64,000 bases of DNA, taken from the NCBI RefSeq assembly GCF_017349355.1, contig NZ_JAFMPM010000006.1, forward strand, positions 1,488,001 through 1,552,000. The letters run 5' to 3'. Below are positions 8,976-16,847 of the stretch, in pieces (the stretch's first letter is position 1; every line of letters starts with the position of its first letter). This stretch comes from Thiothrix fructosivorans. Its GTDB lineage: Bacteria; Pseudomonadota; Gammaproteobacteria; Thiotrichales; Thiotrichaceae. A model generated the notes under the pieces. It was not told the origin of the DNA. It was given only the letters and a program-made list of their open reading frames with translations, and did no database searches. A program made the position numbers and the translations under genes.

Positions 8976-10178
8976 ATGATTGAAGCGAATACCCGTGATT
9001 TTCGTGCTGCGACGTTGGCATTGTGCCTTGGTTCAGCGATGATTTTTGCCAACCTGCATGTGGTGCAGTCGTTGTTGCCGACGTTTGCGCAGCAATTTCA
9101 TCTGACGGAATTGGAAGCAAGTTGGAGTTTGACCATTACGATTCTGACGCTCGGCTTGTCGTTGCTGGTGTATGGCCCGTTGTCGGATGCGTTGGGGCGT
9201 AAACCCATTATGGTAGTGACAATGACGGGCGTGGTATTGACCACATTGGCGTTGTCGCAGGTGGAAAGTTATGGCGCATTGCTGTGGTTGCGTGGTTTGC
9301 AGGGCTTGTTTCTCGGCGGCTTGCCTGCGATTGCGATTGCGTACATGGGGGATGAATTTACCCGCAAAGCGGTGGTGGTGGCGGTCGGGGTGTACATCAG
9401 TGCGAATAGTCTTGGCGGAGTAACGGGGCGCATGGTGGGCGGCTTCGTGGGGGAGCATTTCGGTTGGGCGGCAGCGTTTGGGGCAATGGGTGTGCTCAGT
9501 GCGGTGCTTTTGGTGGTGTTTGTGTGGCTGTTGCCGAAATCGCAGAATTTCCATGCTAAACCGTTGCACCCTCGTCACATTGTGCAGGATATGCACGGGC
9601 ATTTGCGTAATCCAGTGTTGCTGGCGGCTTATTTGATTGCTGGCGGTAATTTCATGATTTTCCTGAATCAGTACAGTTACATTACCTTTGTGTTGGCGGC
9701 TGCGCCGTATCATTTGTCACCGCACGCGCTGGGTTTGCTGTTTTTGACGTATTTGAGCGGCACGCTGGCAGCAGCGTTTTCGGGGCGTATCACGCAGTAT
9801 TTTTCTGCGCCCGTGGGAATGGCAGTGGGGATTTTGTTGTTGATGGGCGGTTCGCTGCTGACCTTGATTCCAAATTTATACGCGATTGTGTGGGGGTTTA
9901 TGGTGAGCAGCTTAGGCTTTTTCCTGACGCATTCGTTGGCGAGTAGTTGGGTAAGCCATCATGCTTTGAGGGCGCGGGCGAGTGCGTCATCACTGTATCT
10001 GGTGTTTTATTACATGGGGGCGAGTGTGGGCGGGTTTGTGCTCGCGCCATTTTGGGCGTGGGCAGGCTGGTTGGGGGTCGTGGTTGGCTCGTTACTGGTG
10101 TATAGCCTGACATTGGGGTGCAGTGTGTGGTTATCTGTAAAATTTACCGCAACAAGAGACGTGGGAAATAAGGCATAA
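8976..10178 (+). CDS. MFS transporter, YnfM-like
   Basis: A 400-residue inner-membrane protein with about 12 hydrophobic segments. The MFS motif between helices 2 and 3 reads GPLSDALGRKPIM. The start MIEANTRDFRAATLALCLGSAMIFANLHVVQSLLP resembles YnfM/arabinose-efflux-type carriers. The substrate cannot be told from sequence. A LysR-type regulator starts seven bases downstream on the same strand, suggesting joint expression. Confidence 0.85.
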   Translation: MIEANTRDFRAATLALCLGSAMIFANLHVVQSLLPTFAQQFHLTELEASWSLTITILTLGLSLLVYGPLSDALGRKPIMVVTMTGVVLTTLALSQVESYGALLWLRGLQGLFLGGLPAIAIAYMGDEFTRKAVVVAVGVYISANSLGGVTGRMVGGFVGEHFGWAAAFGAMGVLSAVLLVVFVWLLPKSQNFHAKPLHPRHIVQDMHGHLRNPVLLAAYLIAGGNFMIFLNQYSYITFVLAAAPYHLSPHALGLLFLTYLSGTLAAAFSGRITQYFSAPVGMAVGILLLMGGSLLTLIPNLYAIVWGFMVSSLGFFLTHSLASSWVSHHALRARASASSLYLVFYYMGASVGGFVLAPFWAWAGWLGVVVGSLLVYSLTLGCSVWLSVKFTATRDVGNKA

Positions 10179-10185
10179 TCACGCG

Positions 10186-11148
10186 ATGTCTCAACAACTC
10201 CCCCCCCTGAATGCCTTGCGTGCCTTTGAGGCTGTTGCTCGCCACTTAAGTTTTACGAAAGCGGCGGTCGAACTCAATGTGACCCGCGCCGCGATTAGTC
10301 ACCAGATTAAATTTCTGGAGGATTACCTTGGCTTTACCTTGTTGGAACGTAAAAATCGCACGATTACCCTCAGTCAAGGCGCAGAAGAGGCGTTGCCCAA
10401 ATTACGCGAAGGTTTTGATAATCTCGCGGAAGCCGTACACTTGATGCGCAGCGAAAAGCATCGGCAAAGCATTACAGTGTTCACCACCCCGTCGTTTGCG
10501 TCCAAGTGGCTGATTCCGCGTCTGCATCGCTTTTCACTCAAACACCCCGATATTGATATGCAAATCAATAGCAACGTTCATCTGATGGCGGCGGATTTGC
10601 AGGGGGATGGCGGCGGTATGGATACCTTTTTCCGCCAGAATCATGTGGATGTGGTGATTGGCTTTGGAGCAGGGCAGTTAGCGGGGGCAGAAAAGTTGTT
10701 TGCGGTGTCGGCTGTGCCAGTGTGTAGCCCGACGTTGGTTAGCAAGACTCACCATCACCCTTTGAAACAGCCTGAAGATTTGGCGTTTCACACCTTGTTG
10801 CATGATGAATCCGATTATATTGGGCATCCGAGTTGGATAACCTGGCTGAAACGCCAAGGTGTGCAGGGGGTAAATGTTAATCGTGGCTTGCATTTTAACC
10901 ACGTTTCCTTGGCATTGGATGCCGCTGTGGATGGGCAAGGGGTGCTATTAGCCATAAAACCATTGGCACAATCCGATATTGACGCGGGGCGATTGTGTAT
11001 ACCGTTCAATTTACCTATCCAATTAGAACATGCTTACTTTATTTTTCGTCAGAAAAAAAACAATAATAATCAAGTGGGTACAAACGTTTTTGTTGAGTGG
11101 CTGCGCGAAGAAGCTCAGTTACAAAGCCGCGAAGCCTCGAAAGGTTAG
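10186..11148 (+). CDS. LysR-family transcriptional regulator, GcvA-like
   Basis: A 320-residue regulator. The N-terminal winged helix-turn-helix reads PPLNALRAFEAVARHLSFTK, then AAVELNVTRAAISHQIKFLE. The wording PLNALRAFEAAARHLSFT is characteristic of the GcvA branch. The effector-binding domain follows from about residue 95 (SITVFTTPSFASKWLIPRL). GcvA itself controls glycine cleavage; here the neighbour is a transporter, which may be its target. A small hairpin (GGTTAG/CTAACC at 11143-11159) overlaps the stop codon. Confidence 0.85.
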   Translation: MSQQLPPLNALRAFEAVARHLSFTKAAVELNVTRAAISHQIKFLEDYLGFTLLERKNRTITLSQGAEEALPKLREGFDNLAEAVHLMRSEKHRQSITVFTTPSFASKWLIPRLHRFSLKHPDIDMQINSNVHLMAADLQGDGGGMDTFFRQNHVDVVIGFGAGQLAGAEKLFAVSAVPVCSPTLVSKTHHHPLKQPEDLAFHTLLHDESDYIGHPSWITWLKRQGVQGVNVNRGLHFNHVSLALDAAVDGQGVLLAIKPLAQSDIDAGRLCIPFNLPIQLEHAYFIFRQKKNNNNQVGTNVFVEWLREEAQLQSREASKG

Positions 11149-11215
11149 CTTTTCTAACCAATGAGTTTAGAAATTGTAGCTTGTCTGCCTAACCTGAAAT
11201 CCATAATAATTGCTG

Positions 11216-11360
11216 CATTGCAGAAAACGAGTGATTCCGGCTTTCTCTCCTCCTCCTAGCGGCGGAATCATTTGCAAGCGCCCACAGCGCATGGACATAG
11301 AGGGTTTCTCTCCTCCTCCTCTCTATCCTCGTGTTCTTGCTGTGGGCGTACTCTTTCTAA
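11216..11360 (+). ncRNA. Candidate small RNA with two anti-Shine-Dalgarno loops
   Basis: No gene fits this gap. Hairpin 1 has arms at 11233-11242 and 11258-11269 (GATTCCG/CGGAATC plus GCT/AGC). Hairpin 2 has an outer stem 11279-11288/11339-11348 (CGCCCACAGC/GCTGTGGGCG) and an inner stem ATAGAG/CTCTAT. Both loops carry the identical 16 bases TTTCTCTCCTCCTCCT although the stems differ. That loop is complementary to AGGAGG. On the opposite strand the loops read AGGAGGAGGAGAG, the GGA-in-loop pattern bound by CsrA. A weak promoter (CATAAT at 11202-11207) supports the + strand. Strand, ends and existence are inferred. Confidence 0.45.
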
Positions 11361-11365
11361 ACTGT

Positions 11366-11956
11366 CTATTGCAGACAAGCCAATAAAGCCAGCGTAATTC
11401 GCGCTGTTGCTCCCCACAGTATTTCCCCGTCATATTCCTGAAAGTAAACCACCGGTATGGGTTGTGCTACATCGTCTAATTGTCGATAGCGTATTTCGTG
11501 GTGTTGTGGTTGGGCTAGCCAGTGCAAGGGAATCGTGAAAGCGCGTGCCACTTCTTGTTCGCTGAGAGTCAGCGGGTAAGGCCACGGCACGGTGGCAACA
11601 ATCGGCGCAATACGGAAGCGGCTAATGCTGTGGTGTGGGCTGAGTTGCCCTAGCACTTGCACATCTGCTGGCAAGATACCGATTTCCTCATGTGCTTCGC
11701 GCAATGCCGTGGCGGTCAGGCTGACATCTTCTGGGTCACGCTTGCCACCGGCAAAAGCCACTTGCCCACTGTGATAATCCCGTACCGAGGTCGGGCGGCG
11801 AATAAACAGCAAATGCCACGCATGTTCGACACGTACAAAGGGTACTAAGACCCCCGCTTCACGGCACGCATCCAGTGCCACGTCGTGCGTAGGGGCGCAT
11901 TCCACCCGTAGGCACTGGCTAATCTCCGTTGCTGTCAATTGATCAATGTTGTGCAT
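11366..11956 (-). CDS. nudL: Nudix hydrolase, CoA pyrophosphatase (NudL) type
   Basis: A 196-residue protein. The Nudix box is complete at about residues 70-92: GGKRDPEDVSL, then TALREAHEEIGI (G-x5-E-x7-REUXEEXGU). The preceding GQVAFAGGK is the block typical of the NudL/YeaB CoA pyrophosphatases, which split CoA into 3',5'-ADP and 4'-phosphopantetheine. The family usually has F-P-G-G; here the proline is alanine. The gene starts three bases after the upstream desaturase gene ends, so the two are one operon. Confidence 0.85.
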   Translation of the reverse strand: MHNIDQLTATEISQCLRVECAPTHDVALDACREAGVLVPFVRVEHAWHLLFIRRPTSVRDYHSGQVAFAGGKRDPEDVSLTATALREAHEEIGILPADVQVLGQLSPHHSISRFRIAPIVATVPWPYPLTLSEQEVARAFTIPLHWLAQPQHHEIRYRQLDDVAQPIPVVYFQEYDGEILWGATARITLALLACLQ

Positions 11957-11959
11957 GAT

Positions 11960-13036
11960 TTAAGTCACTATTGAATACCCACGTAAGCGTTGGGCAAATT
12001 GTTCCAGTGCGGCAACACCGGTTTTCTCGGCATTGCTGATCCACTCTTGTACCGCTTCCAGTCGTGCTTCTTGGCTGACGGTGGTGCGTTCCCATAATTG
12101 ATGCAGGCGTTGCTGATACAGGTAAACGGTTTGCAAGGCTTGGCTTTCGGCGAGTATCGCTTGGTGGCGCAATTCCGCTTTGGTGACGGGTTTGACGACT
12201 TGTTGGGCGAAGTTGGAAAGCACTTGCAAACGGTTGCCGAGTACGGCGGTGACGGTATCAACGTCCACGGTCAGTTTTTGCGGGTTGATACGCAGACGTG
12301 GGGCAAGTTTGCGTACTTTCGCCATGCCGAGCATTTCCAGCAAGCGAATGTAAAACCAGCCAATGTCAAATTCATACCAGCGACTGGAAAGGCGTGCAGA
12401 AGCGGCAAACGCATGGTGATTATTATGCAGCTCTTCGCCACCAATCAGGATGCCGATGGGGGAAATGTTGGTGGAAGCGTCGGTGGTATTCCAATTGCGA
12501 TAGCCCCAGAAATGTGCCAGCCCATTGATAACACCCGCCGCCCAGAACGGAATCCACAGCATTTGTACCAGCCAGACCAGTAAACCGGGTAGCCCGAATA
12601 ACACCACATCAATGACCAACATGAGCACAATCCCCAGCCACGAGTGCGGGCTGTAAAGATGCCGCTCTAGCCAATCATCGGGTGTGCCTTTGCCGTATTT
12701 TTCGAGGGTTTCCTGATTTTTGGCTTCTTGTTTGTACAGCAGTGCGCCTTTCCACAATACGGTGTTGATACCACGGGTTTGCGGGCTGTGTGGGTCTTCA
12801 GGCGTTTCGCATTTAGCGTGGTGTTTGCGGTGAATAGCAACCCATTCGCGAGTAACAGTGCCAGTGGTTAGCCATAACCAAAAGCGGAAAAAGTGGGAGG
12901 GTATGCGCCCCAAATCTAATGCACGGTGTGCTTGGGTGCGGTGTAGAAAAATAGTGACCGCTGCGATGGTAATATGCGTTAAGCCTAGTGTGACCAGCAC
13001 CAATTGCCATCCGCTCAGTTCCGACAGTAAACCCAT
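11960..13036 (-). CDS. Acyl-CoA/fatty acid delta-9-type desaturase
   Basis: A 358-residue integral membrane di-iron desaturase. The three histidine boxes are present: HRTQAH near residue 28, HRKHH near residue 66 and HNNHH near residue 208. Hydrophobic hairpins lie between them. This layout is that of acyl-CoA desaturases (DesC/OLE1 type) that introduce a cis double bond into saturated acyl chains. The C-terminal 90 residues form an extra helical extension. It is the first gene of an operon with the Nudix hydrolase, and divergent from cbiX. Confidence 0.9.
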   Translation of the reverse strand: MGLLSELSGWQLVLVTLGLTHITIAAVTIFLHRTQAHRALDLGRIPSHFFRFWLWLTTGTVTREWVAIHRKHHAKCETPEDPHSPQTRGINTVLWKGALLYKQEAKNQETLEKYGKGTPDDWLERHLYSPHSWLGIVLMLVIDVVLFGLPGLLVWLVQMLWIPFWAAGVINGLAHFWGYRNWNTTDASTNISPIGILIGGEELHNNHHAFAASARLSSRWYEFDIGWFYIRLLEMLGMAKVRKLAPRLRINPQKLTVDVDTVTAVLGNRLQVLSNFAQQVVKPVTKAELRHQAILAESQALQTVYLYQQRLHQLWERTTVSQEARLEAVQEWISNAEKTGVAALEQFAQRLRGYSIVT

Positions 13037-13121
13037 ACGATTTATCCCTCCTCTGTTGTAATAAAGAATACTCTACTACATTCGCTCCTATTTGATACAC
13101 GTTTTGATACAAGGATTCTCC

Positions 13122-13538
13122 ATGCAAGCGCTTCTTATTGTGGCTCACGGTAGCCGCCGTACTCAATCTAACGACGAAATCCGCGCCCTCGCGCTTAAGG
13201 TAAGGGAACAGTCAGGTGAAACCTACGCTTACGTCAGCAGTGCGTTTTTGGAATTGGCTGAACCGTCCATCCCTGATGGCATCCAGCAGTGCATTGATCA
13301 AGGCGCTACCGATGTCACCATTATGCCGTTTTTCCTCTCGGCGGGGCGGCATGTGGTCAATGATGTACCGGAATTAGTGCGTACCAAACAGCAAGCAAAT
13401 CCTCAAGTGCGGGTGCGTATTGCCCCTTACCTTGGCGTATCAGATTTGATGCCCAGTTTGATTTTGCAAGCCGCCCAGACAGCCTGTGACTGCAAGGGCG
13501 GCACGGATTGTACCTATCCCGCTTGCCTTACGGGCTGA
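13122..13538 (+). CDS. cbiX: CbiX/SirB-type sirohydrochlorin chelatase
   Basis: A short single-domain chelatase of 138 residues, the CbiX-small form. The catalytic His is in MQALLIVAHGSRR (residue 9) and the second His in FFLSAGRHVVND. Such enzymes insert Fe2+ or Co2+ into sirohydrochlorin for siroheme or cobalamin. A Cys-rich tail (CDCKGGTDCTYPAC) ends the protein and may bind metal. The ATG at 13122 fits the family start; an earlier ATG at 13092 would add unconserved residues. The 3' end overlaps the convergent DsrE-like gene by 11 bases. Confidence 0.85.
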   Translation: MQALLIVAHGSRRTQSNDEIRALALKVREQSGETYAYVSSAFLELAEPSIPDGIQQCIDQGATDVTIMPFFLSAGRHVVNDVPELVRTKQQANPQVRVRIAPYLGVSDLMPSLILQAAQTACDCKGGTDCTYPACLTG

Positions 13539-14004
13539 GGTAGCTCCAACCTTCTTCTTGCAGGGTAATGATACGCACAATGCCGGTTTGGGTTTCTTCG
13601 ATGCCATCGATAAGGGTAGGGCGTGTGCCGCTGCTGGCTTCGACGGTATCCAGCGTGTTGCCGCAGGCGGTGAAGGTGACGTTTTGCAGCATCAGGCTTT
13701 CGACGCGCTTGATGAATTTACTTTTGTCGGTGACTAGCCAGATACCTGGGCCATAGGCGACGACTTCCATTTCAATATCATCCATGCCGTAATGTTTTTG
13801 CAAATTAACGATATTGGATAAAACGTGATCTTGGAATTCCTCATCCCGCTTATTCATTTGAATGACGAGCCGGTGCGGCTGTGCCGTGGCTGTTGCGGTA
13901 ACAGCGGGGGTTTGGGCAGGTTCTTCCGCAGACGCCGCAGGCAGACTGGCAGATAACAAGATAGCAGCTAAAAATGTGGCAGATAAATGTGGGACTAATG
14001 ACAT
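13528..14004 (-). CDS. Exported DsrE-like family protein
   Basis: A 158-residue protein with a signal peptide (core FLAAILLSASLPAASA). The body has the DsrE/DsrF-like fold pattern: a strand LVIQMNK, a helix, a strand MEVVAYGPGIWLV, and V.FTACGNTL with a single Cys. DsrE-like proteins carry sulfur or act in sulfur relay, but many exported members are uncharacterised. Its position directly after the 6S RNA gene is where enterobacteria have fau. The upstream TCCTCC on the plus strand gives it a strong AGGAGG ribosome site. Confidence 0.75.
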   Translation of the reverse strand: MSLVPHLSATFLAAILLSASLPAASAEEPAQTPAVTATATAQPHRLVIQMNKRDEEFQDHVLSNIVNLQKHYGMDDIEMEVVAYGPGIWLVTDKSKFIKRVESLMLQNVTFTACGNTLDTVEASSGTRPTLIDGIEETQTGIVRIITLQEEGWSYLSP

Positions 14005-14057
14005 AATTTAATTTCCTCCTAACAGTGTTCTCAACTATAGCAGGGAGGAAAGGAAGG

Positions 14058-14243
14058 GGACACACTCCAAGAAATCGTGGAAGACTTCGACCTTGAACCA
14101 GGGGTTCAAGTGGGTGCGGCGAATGGCTTTCAGGCTTACCGTCGAGCGGTCATGCACACCAAGCCATTACGACCACTCCCGGGGTAAGAAATTAGGCTCA
14201 AGGATAATACCCATCCTCTCACGCGTTCCCCAGAAATGTGTCC
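14058..14243 (-). ncRNA. ssrS: 6S RNA
   Basis: 6S RNA mimics an open promoter and sequesters sigma-70 RNA polymerase. Read on the minus strand, the region follows E. coli 6S block by block: TCCTTGAGCCTAATTTCTTACC (5' side of the bubble), GGTGTGCATGACCG (apical part), GTAAGCCTGAAAGCC, then CTTGAACC...GGTTCAAG near the 3' end. The two ends form an 11-bp closing stem (GGACACATTTC with GGAGTGTGTCC). The 186-nt span equals the usual size. It lies downstream of zapA on the same strand, its standard location. Exact ends are set by the closing stem. Confidence 0.92.
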
Positions 14244-14294
14244 GTGAAGCCATACTATTACAATTCTCTTGCGGGGGGAAGAATTGACAAATGC

Positions 14295-14609
14295 TTAGGA
14301 TTTGTGCTTATCCAACACAGCATCCATACGTTGCTGCAATTGTAGCAATTGTTCGGCAAATTGATGGGTTGGTTGTGTCGCCGCTTGCTGCTGTTGTTTA
14401 CCCTGCATGAGTTCATGGGCAAGGTTGAGTGCTACCATGACTGCAATGCGATCACTGCCTAACACCTTGCCTGAATCGCGGATGCGGCGCATTTCTTTAT
14501 CGACGCGGCGGGCGGATGCCAGCAAGGCTTCTTGCTCGCCTTGTGGGCAAGCGACCATGTAATCTTTATCGAGAATGCGCACACCGACGGGCTTTATCTC
14601 TTTTTCCAT
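14295..14609 (-). CDS. zapA: Cell division protein ZapA
   Basis: A 104-residue protein of the normal ZapA length. The N-terminal half is the globular domain (PVGVRILDKDYMVACPQGEQ, ALLASARRVDKEMRRIRDSG) and the C-terminal half is a coiled coil (QFAEQLLQLQQRMDAVLDK). ZapA binds FtsZ and bundles protofilaments at the division ring. It lies five bases after the TIGR02449-type gene and upstream of 6S RNA, as in other gammaproteobacteria. Confidence 0.93.
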   Translation of the reverse strand: MEKEIKPVGVRILDKDYMVACPQGEQEALLASARRVDKEMRRIRDSGKVLGSDRIAVMVALNLAHELMQGKQQQQAATQPTHQFAEQLLQLQQRMDAVLDKHKS

Positions 14610-14614
14610 TGTAT

Positions 14615-14854
14615 TTACGCCCCGCTGGTGGTTGGCTGATGTTTGAGACGTTGGATCATGGTTTCGAGCTGGCTACTGGCTTTGTCATGGCGGCTGCGCA
14701 AGTCTTGGCATTCTTGCACAAGGGATTTTTCCTGCTTTCTCAAATCAGCATTTTCCGTGGCGAGTTTTTCAACTAAGCCAAGTAGCCGCTCCACGCGATT
14801 CTCGATGGTGCTGAATTGAATGGGCAATGTCAGATTAGGGGTTTGTGTATTCAT
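14615..14854 (-). CDS. TIGR02449-type small coiled-coil protein
   Basis: A 79-residue protein with the heptad pattern IENRVERLLGLVEKLATENADL continuing to residue 70. It matches the small coiled-coil proteins named TIGR02449 that sit directly upstream of zapA in many gammaproteobacteria; they look like ZapB, though function is unproven. The ATG at 14854 begins the conserved part; an alternative start at 14890 would add 12 residues. Confidence 0.75.
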   Translation of the reverse strand: MNTQTPNLTLPIQFSTIENRVERLLGLVEKLATENADLRKQEKSLVQECQDLRSRHDKASSQLETMIQRLKHQPTTSGA

Positions 14855-14928
14855 ACGATTATGGTAGTAAAGAGTGCGAAACGAGGTCAATCATCTCATA
14901 ATAGCGCTTTGCCAGGGAGAACATAATT

Positions 14929-15486
14929 TTGAACGAAGAATTACCCAGTTACGTGGGCATGGAACGCGCACTTGGACGTGCCAATGTCGATTTTTCCGGT
15001 GCAGAGATTCACGGTGTCGCGTGCGGCATGTTGGTGGTGGATCAGGCTTTCCGGCAGGATGCGTGGTTAGCGCACGTCTTGGAAGGTGGTAATCCGCAAG
15101 ATTTTCATGTGCAGGAAGTGCGGACGTTGTTACGCGAATTATTTACTGCTACACGTCTGCAATTAAATGATGCAGGCATGGCATTTGAGCTATTTTTGCC
15201 CGAAGACGATGCGCTGGAAACACGGGTGGAAGCGATGCAGGATTGGTGTCAAGGTTTCAGCTTCGGGCTAGCAATGGCAGGCGTGAAAGACATGCGCAAG
15301 TTGCCGGACGATTCCCGCGAATGGGCGGAAGACGTGGTACGCATTGGCAGCTCCGGCGAGTTGGAAATGGACGACGAGGAAGAAGGTGAAAATGCCTTGG
15401 CGGAAATTATCGAATACTTGCGGGTTGGCGTGCTGATGATGAACGAAGAAATGCAGCCGATGCAAGCGGCATCACACATTCATTGA
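14929..15486 (+). CDS. ygfB: YgfB/UPF0149 family protein
   Basis: A 185-residue all-alpha protein with the family motifs AEIHGVACGMLV near residue 27 and WCQGFSFGL near residue 106. An acidic DDEEEGE stretch precedes the C-terminal helix. The start codon is TTG at 14929, supported by GGGAGA nine bases upstream and by family alignment. It lies between zapA (divergent) and pepP, as in E. coli. Its molecular role is not well established. Confidence 0.88.
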   Translation: MNEELPSYVGMERALGRANVDFSGAEIHGVACGMLVVDQAFRQDAWLAHVLEGGNPQDFHVQEVRTLLRELFTATRLQLNDAGMAFELFLPEDDALETRVEAMQDWCQGFSFGLAMAGVKDMRKLPDDSREWAEDVVRIGSSGELEMDDEEEGENALAEIIEYLRVGVLMMNEEMQPMQAASHIH

Positions 15487-15496
15487 GGTAACACAC

Positions 15497-16846
15497 ATGA
15501 CGATACCCAGCATACCCAAAGAAGAATTTGCTGTTCGCCGCCGCCGCTTGCTGGAACGCTTGGGTAAGGATGCGATGGCGATTGTGCCTTCGGGTGGTTT
15601 GAAGGTGCGCAATCGCGATGCGGAATACCCGTTTCGCCAAGACAGCGATTTCCATTACTTGACGGGTTTCAACGAGCCGGAAGCGGTAGCGGTGTTTGTG
15701 CCGGGGCGCGAAGAAGGCGAATACGTGTTGTTTTGCCGCGAAAAAAATGAATTGGCAGAACGCTGGTCGGGAACTCGCGCAGGTTTGGAAGGGGCAAAGC
15801 ATTGGCATGGCGCGGATGATGCACATGCCATCGGCGACCTCGATAAGTTGATGCTGGAATTACTCACCGGGCGCGATCAAGTGCATTACGACTTGGGTGT
15901 GAATGCGGATTTTGACGTGAGCGTGATTCGCTGGATCAACCATTTGCGTGCTAAAGCGCGGGCTGGGGTACGTGCGCCGCACAGCATTGTGATGCTGGAT
16001 CGGCTTTTGCACGAAATGCGCCTGTTCAAGTCCGAGGCGGAAGTAGCGGTAATGCGTTACGCGGCACAAACGTCGGCGCGGGCGCATACGCGTGCTATGC
16101 AGGTGTGTCAACCGGGTAAGTTTGAATACGAAGTCGAAGCCGAGTTGTTGCACGAATTCCGTCAGAGGGGGATGGAAGTTGCTTACATGTCCATCGTGGG
16201 CGGCGGCAAGAATGCTTGTATCCTACACTACATTGAAAACCGCAATACCTTACGCGAGGGTGATTTGCTGTTGATTGACGCGGGGGCGGAACATGAGTGT
16301 TATGCCAGTGATATTACCCGCACCTTTCCCGTCAATGGCAAATTCAGCCCTGAACAGCGGGCGTTGTATCAGTTGGTCTTGGATGCGCAATACGCCGCGA
16401 TTGCTGAGGCTATGCCCGGTAAAACATGGGATGACCCGCATCAAGCCGCCGTGAAGGTGTTAGCGCAAGGCTTGCTGGATTTGGGGATTTTAAGTGGCAC
16501 GTTGGAAGAGGCGTTGCAAAAGCCTGAAGCCGTCGATGGCGAACCCGCCAAGGAAGAGCCTTATCGCCAATTCTACATGCACAAAACCGGACACTGGTTG
16601 GGCATGGATGTGCATGACGTGGGTGATTACAAAATCGGCGATGAATGGCGCACGCTGCAAGCGGGGATGGTGCTAACGGTCGAGCCGGGGTTGTACATTT
16701 CCCCCACCGATAGCGTTGACCCGAAGTGGTGGAATATTGGCATTCGGATTGAAGATGACGTGCTGATCACCGCCGATGGTAACGAGATACTATCGGCGGC
16801 GGTCGTTAAAGAGATTGTGGATATTGAGGCATTGATGCGCGGTTGA
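15497..16846 (+). CDS. pepP: Xaa-Pro aminopeptidase PepP
   Basis: A 449-residue M24B peptidase that removes N-terminal residues before proline. The N-terminal domain carries RDAEYPFRQDSDFHYLTGF. The pita-bread domain supplies the metal ligands: Asp in LLIDAGAEH, Asp in YASDITRTFP, His in GHWLGMDVHDVG, Glu in TVEPGLY and Glu in RIEDDVLI. It starts ten bases after ygfB in one operon. In E. coli ubiH follows; here two opposite-strand genes separate pepP from ubiH. Confidence 0.95.
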   Translation: MTIPSIPKEEFAVRRRRLLERLGKDAMAIVPSGGLKVRNRDAEYPFRQDSDFHYLTGFNEPEAVAVFVPGREEGEYVLFCREKNELAERWSGTRAGLEGAKHWHGADDAHAIGDLDKLMLELLTGRDQVHYDLGVNADFDVSVIRWINHLRAKARAGVRAPHSIVMLDRLLHEMRLFKSEAEVAVMRYAAQTSARAHTRAMQVCQPGKFEYEVEAELLHEFRQRGMEVAYMSIVGGGKNACILHYIENRNTLREGDLLLIDAGAEHECYASDITRTFPVNGKFSPEQRALYQLVLDAQYAAIAEAMPGKTWDDPHQAAVKVLAQGLLDLGILSGTLEEALQKPEAVDGEPAKEEPYRQFYMHKTGHWLGMDVHDVGDYKIGDEWRTLQAGMVLTVEPGLYISPTDSVDPKWWNIGIRIEDDVLITADGNEILSAAVVKEIVDIEALMRG

Positions 16847-16847
16847 A

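Noticed and set aside
11143-11159. Short hairpin at the end of the LysR gene as terminator
   Set aside because: Six base pairs, overlapping the stop codon, with no T run. It is too weak to call.
14093-14287. Small plus-strand frame over the 6S RNA
   Set aside because: It is antisense to a well-supported 6S RNA and has no ribosome site or conserved features.
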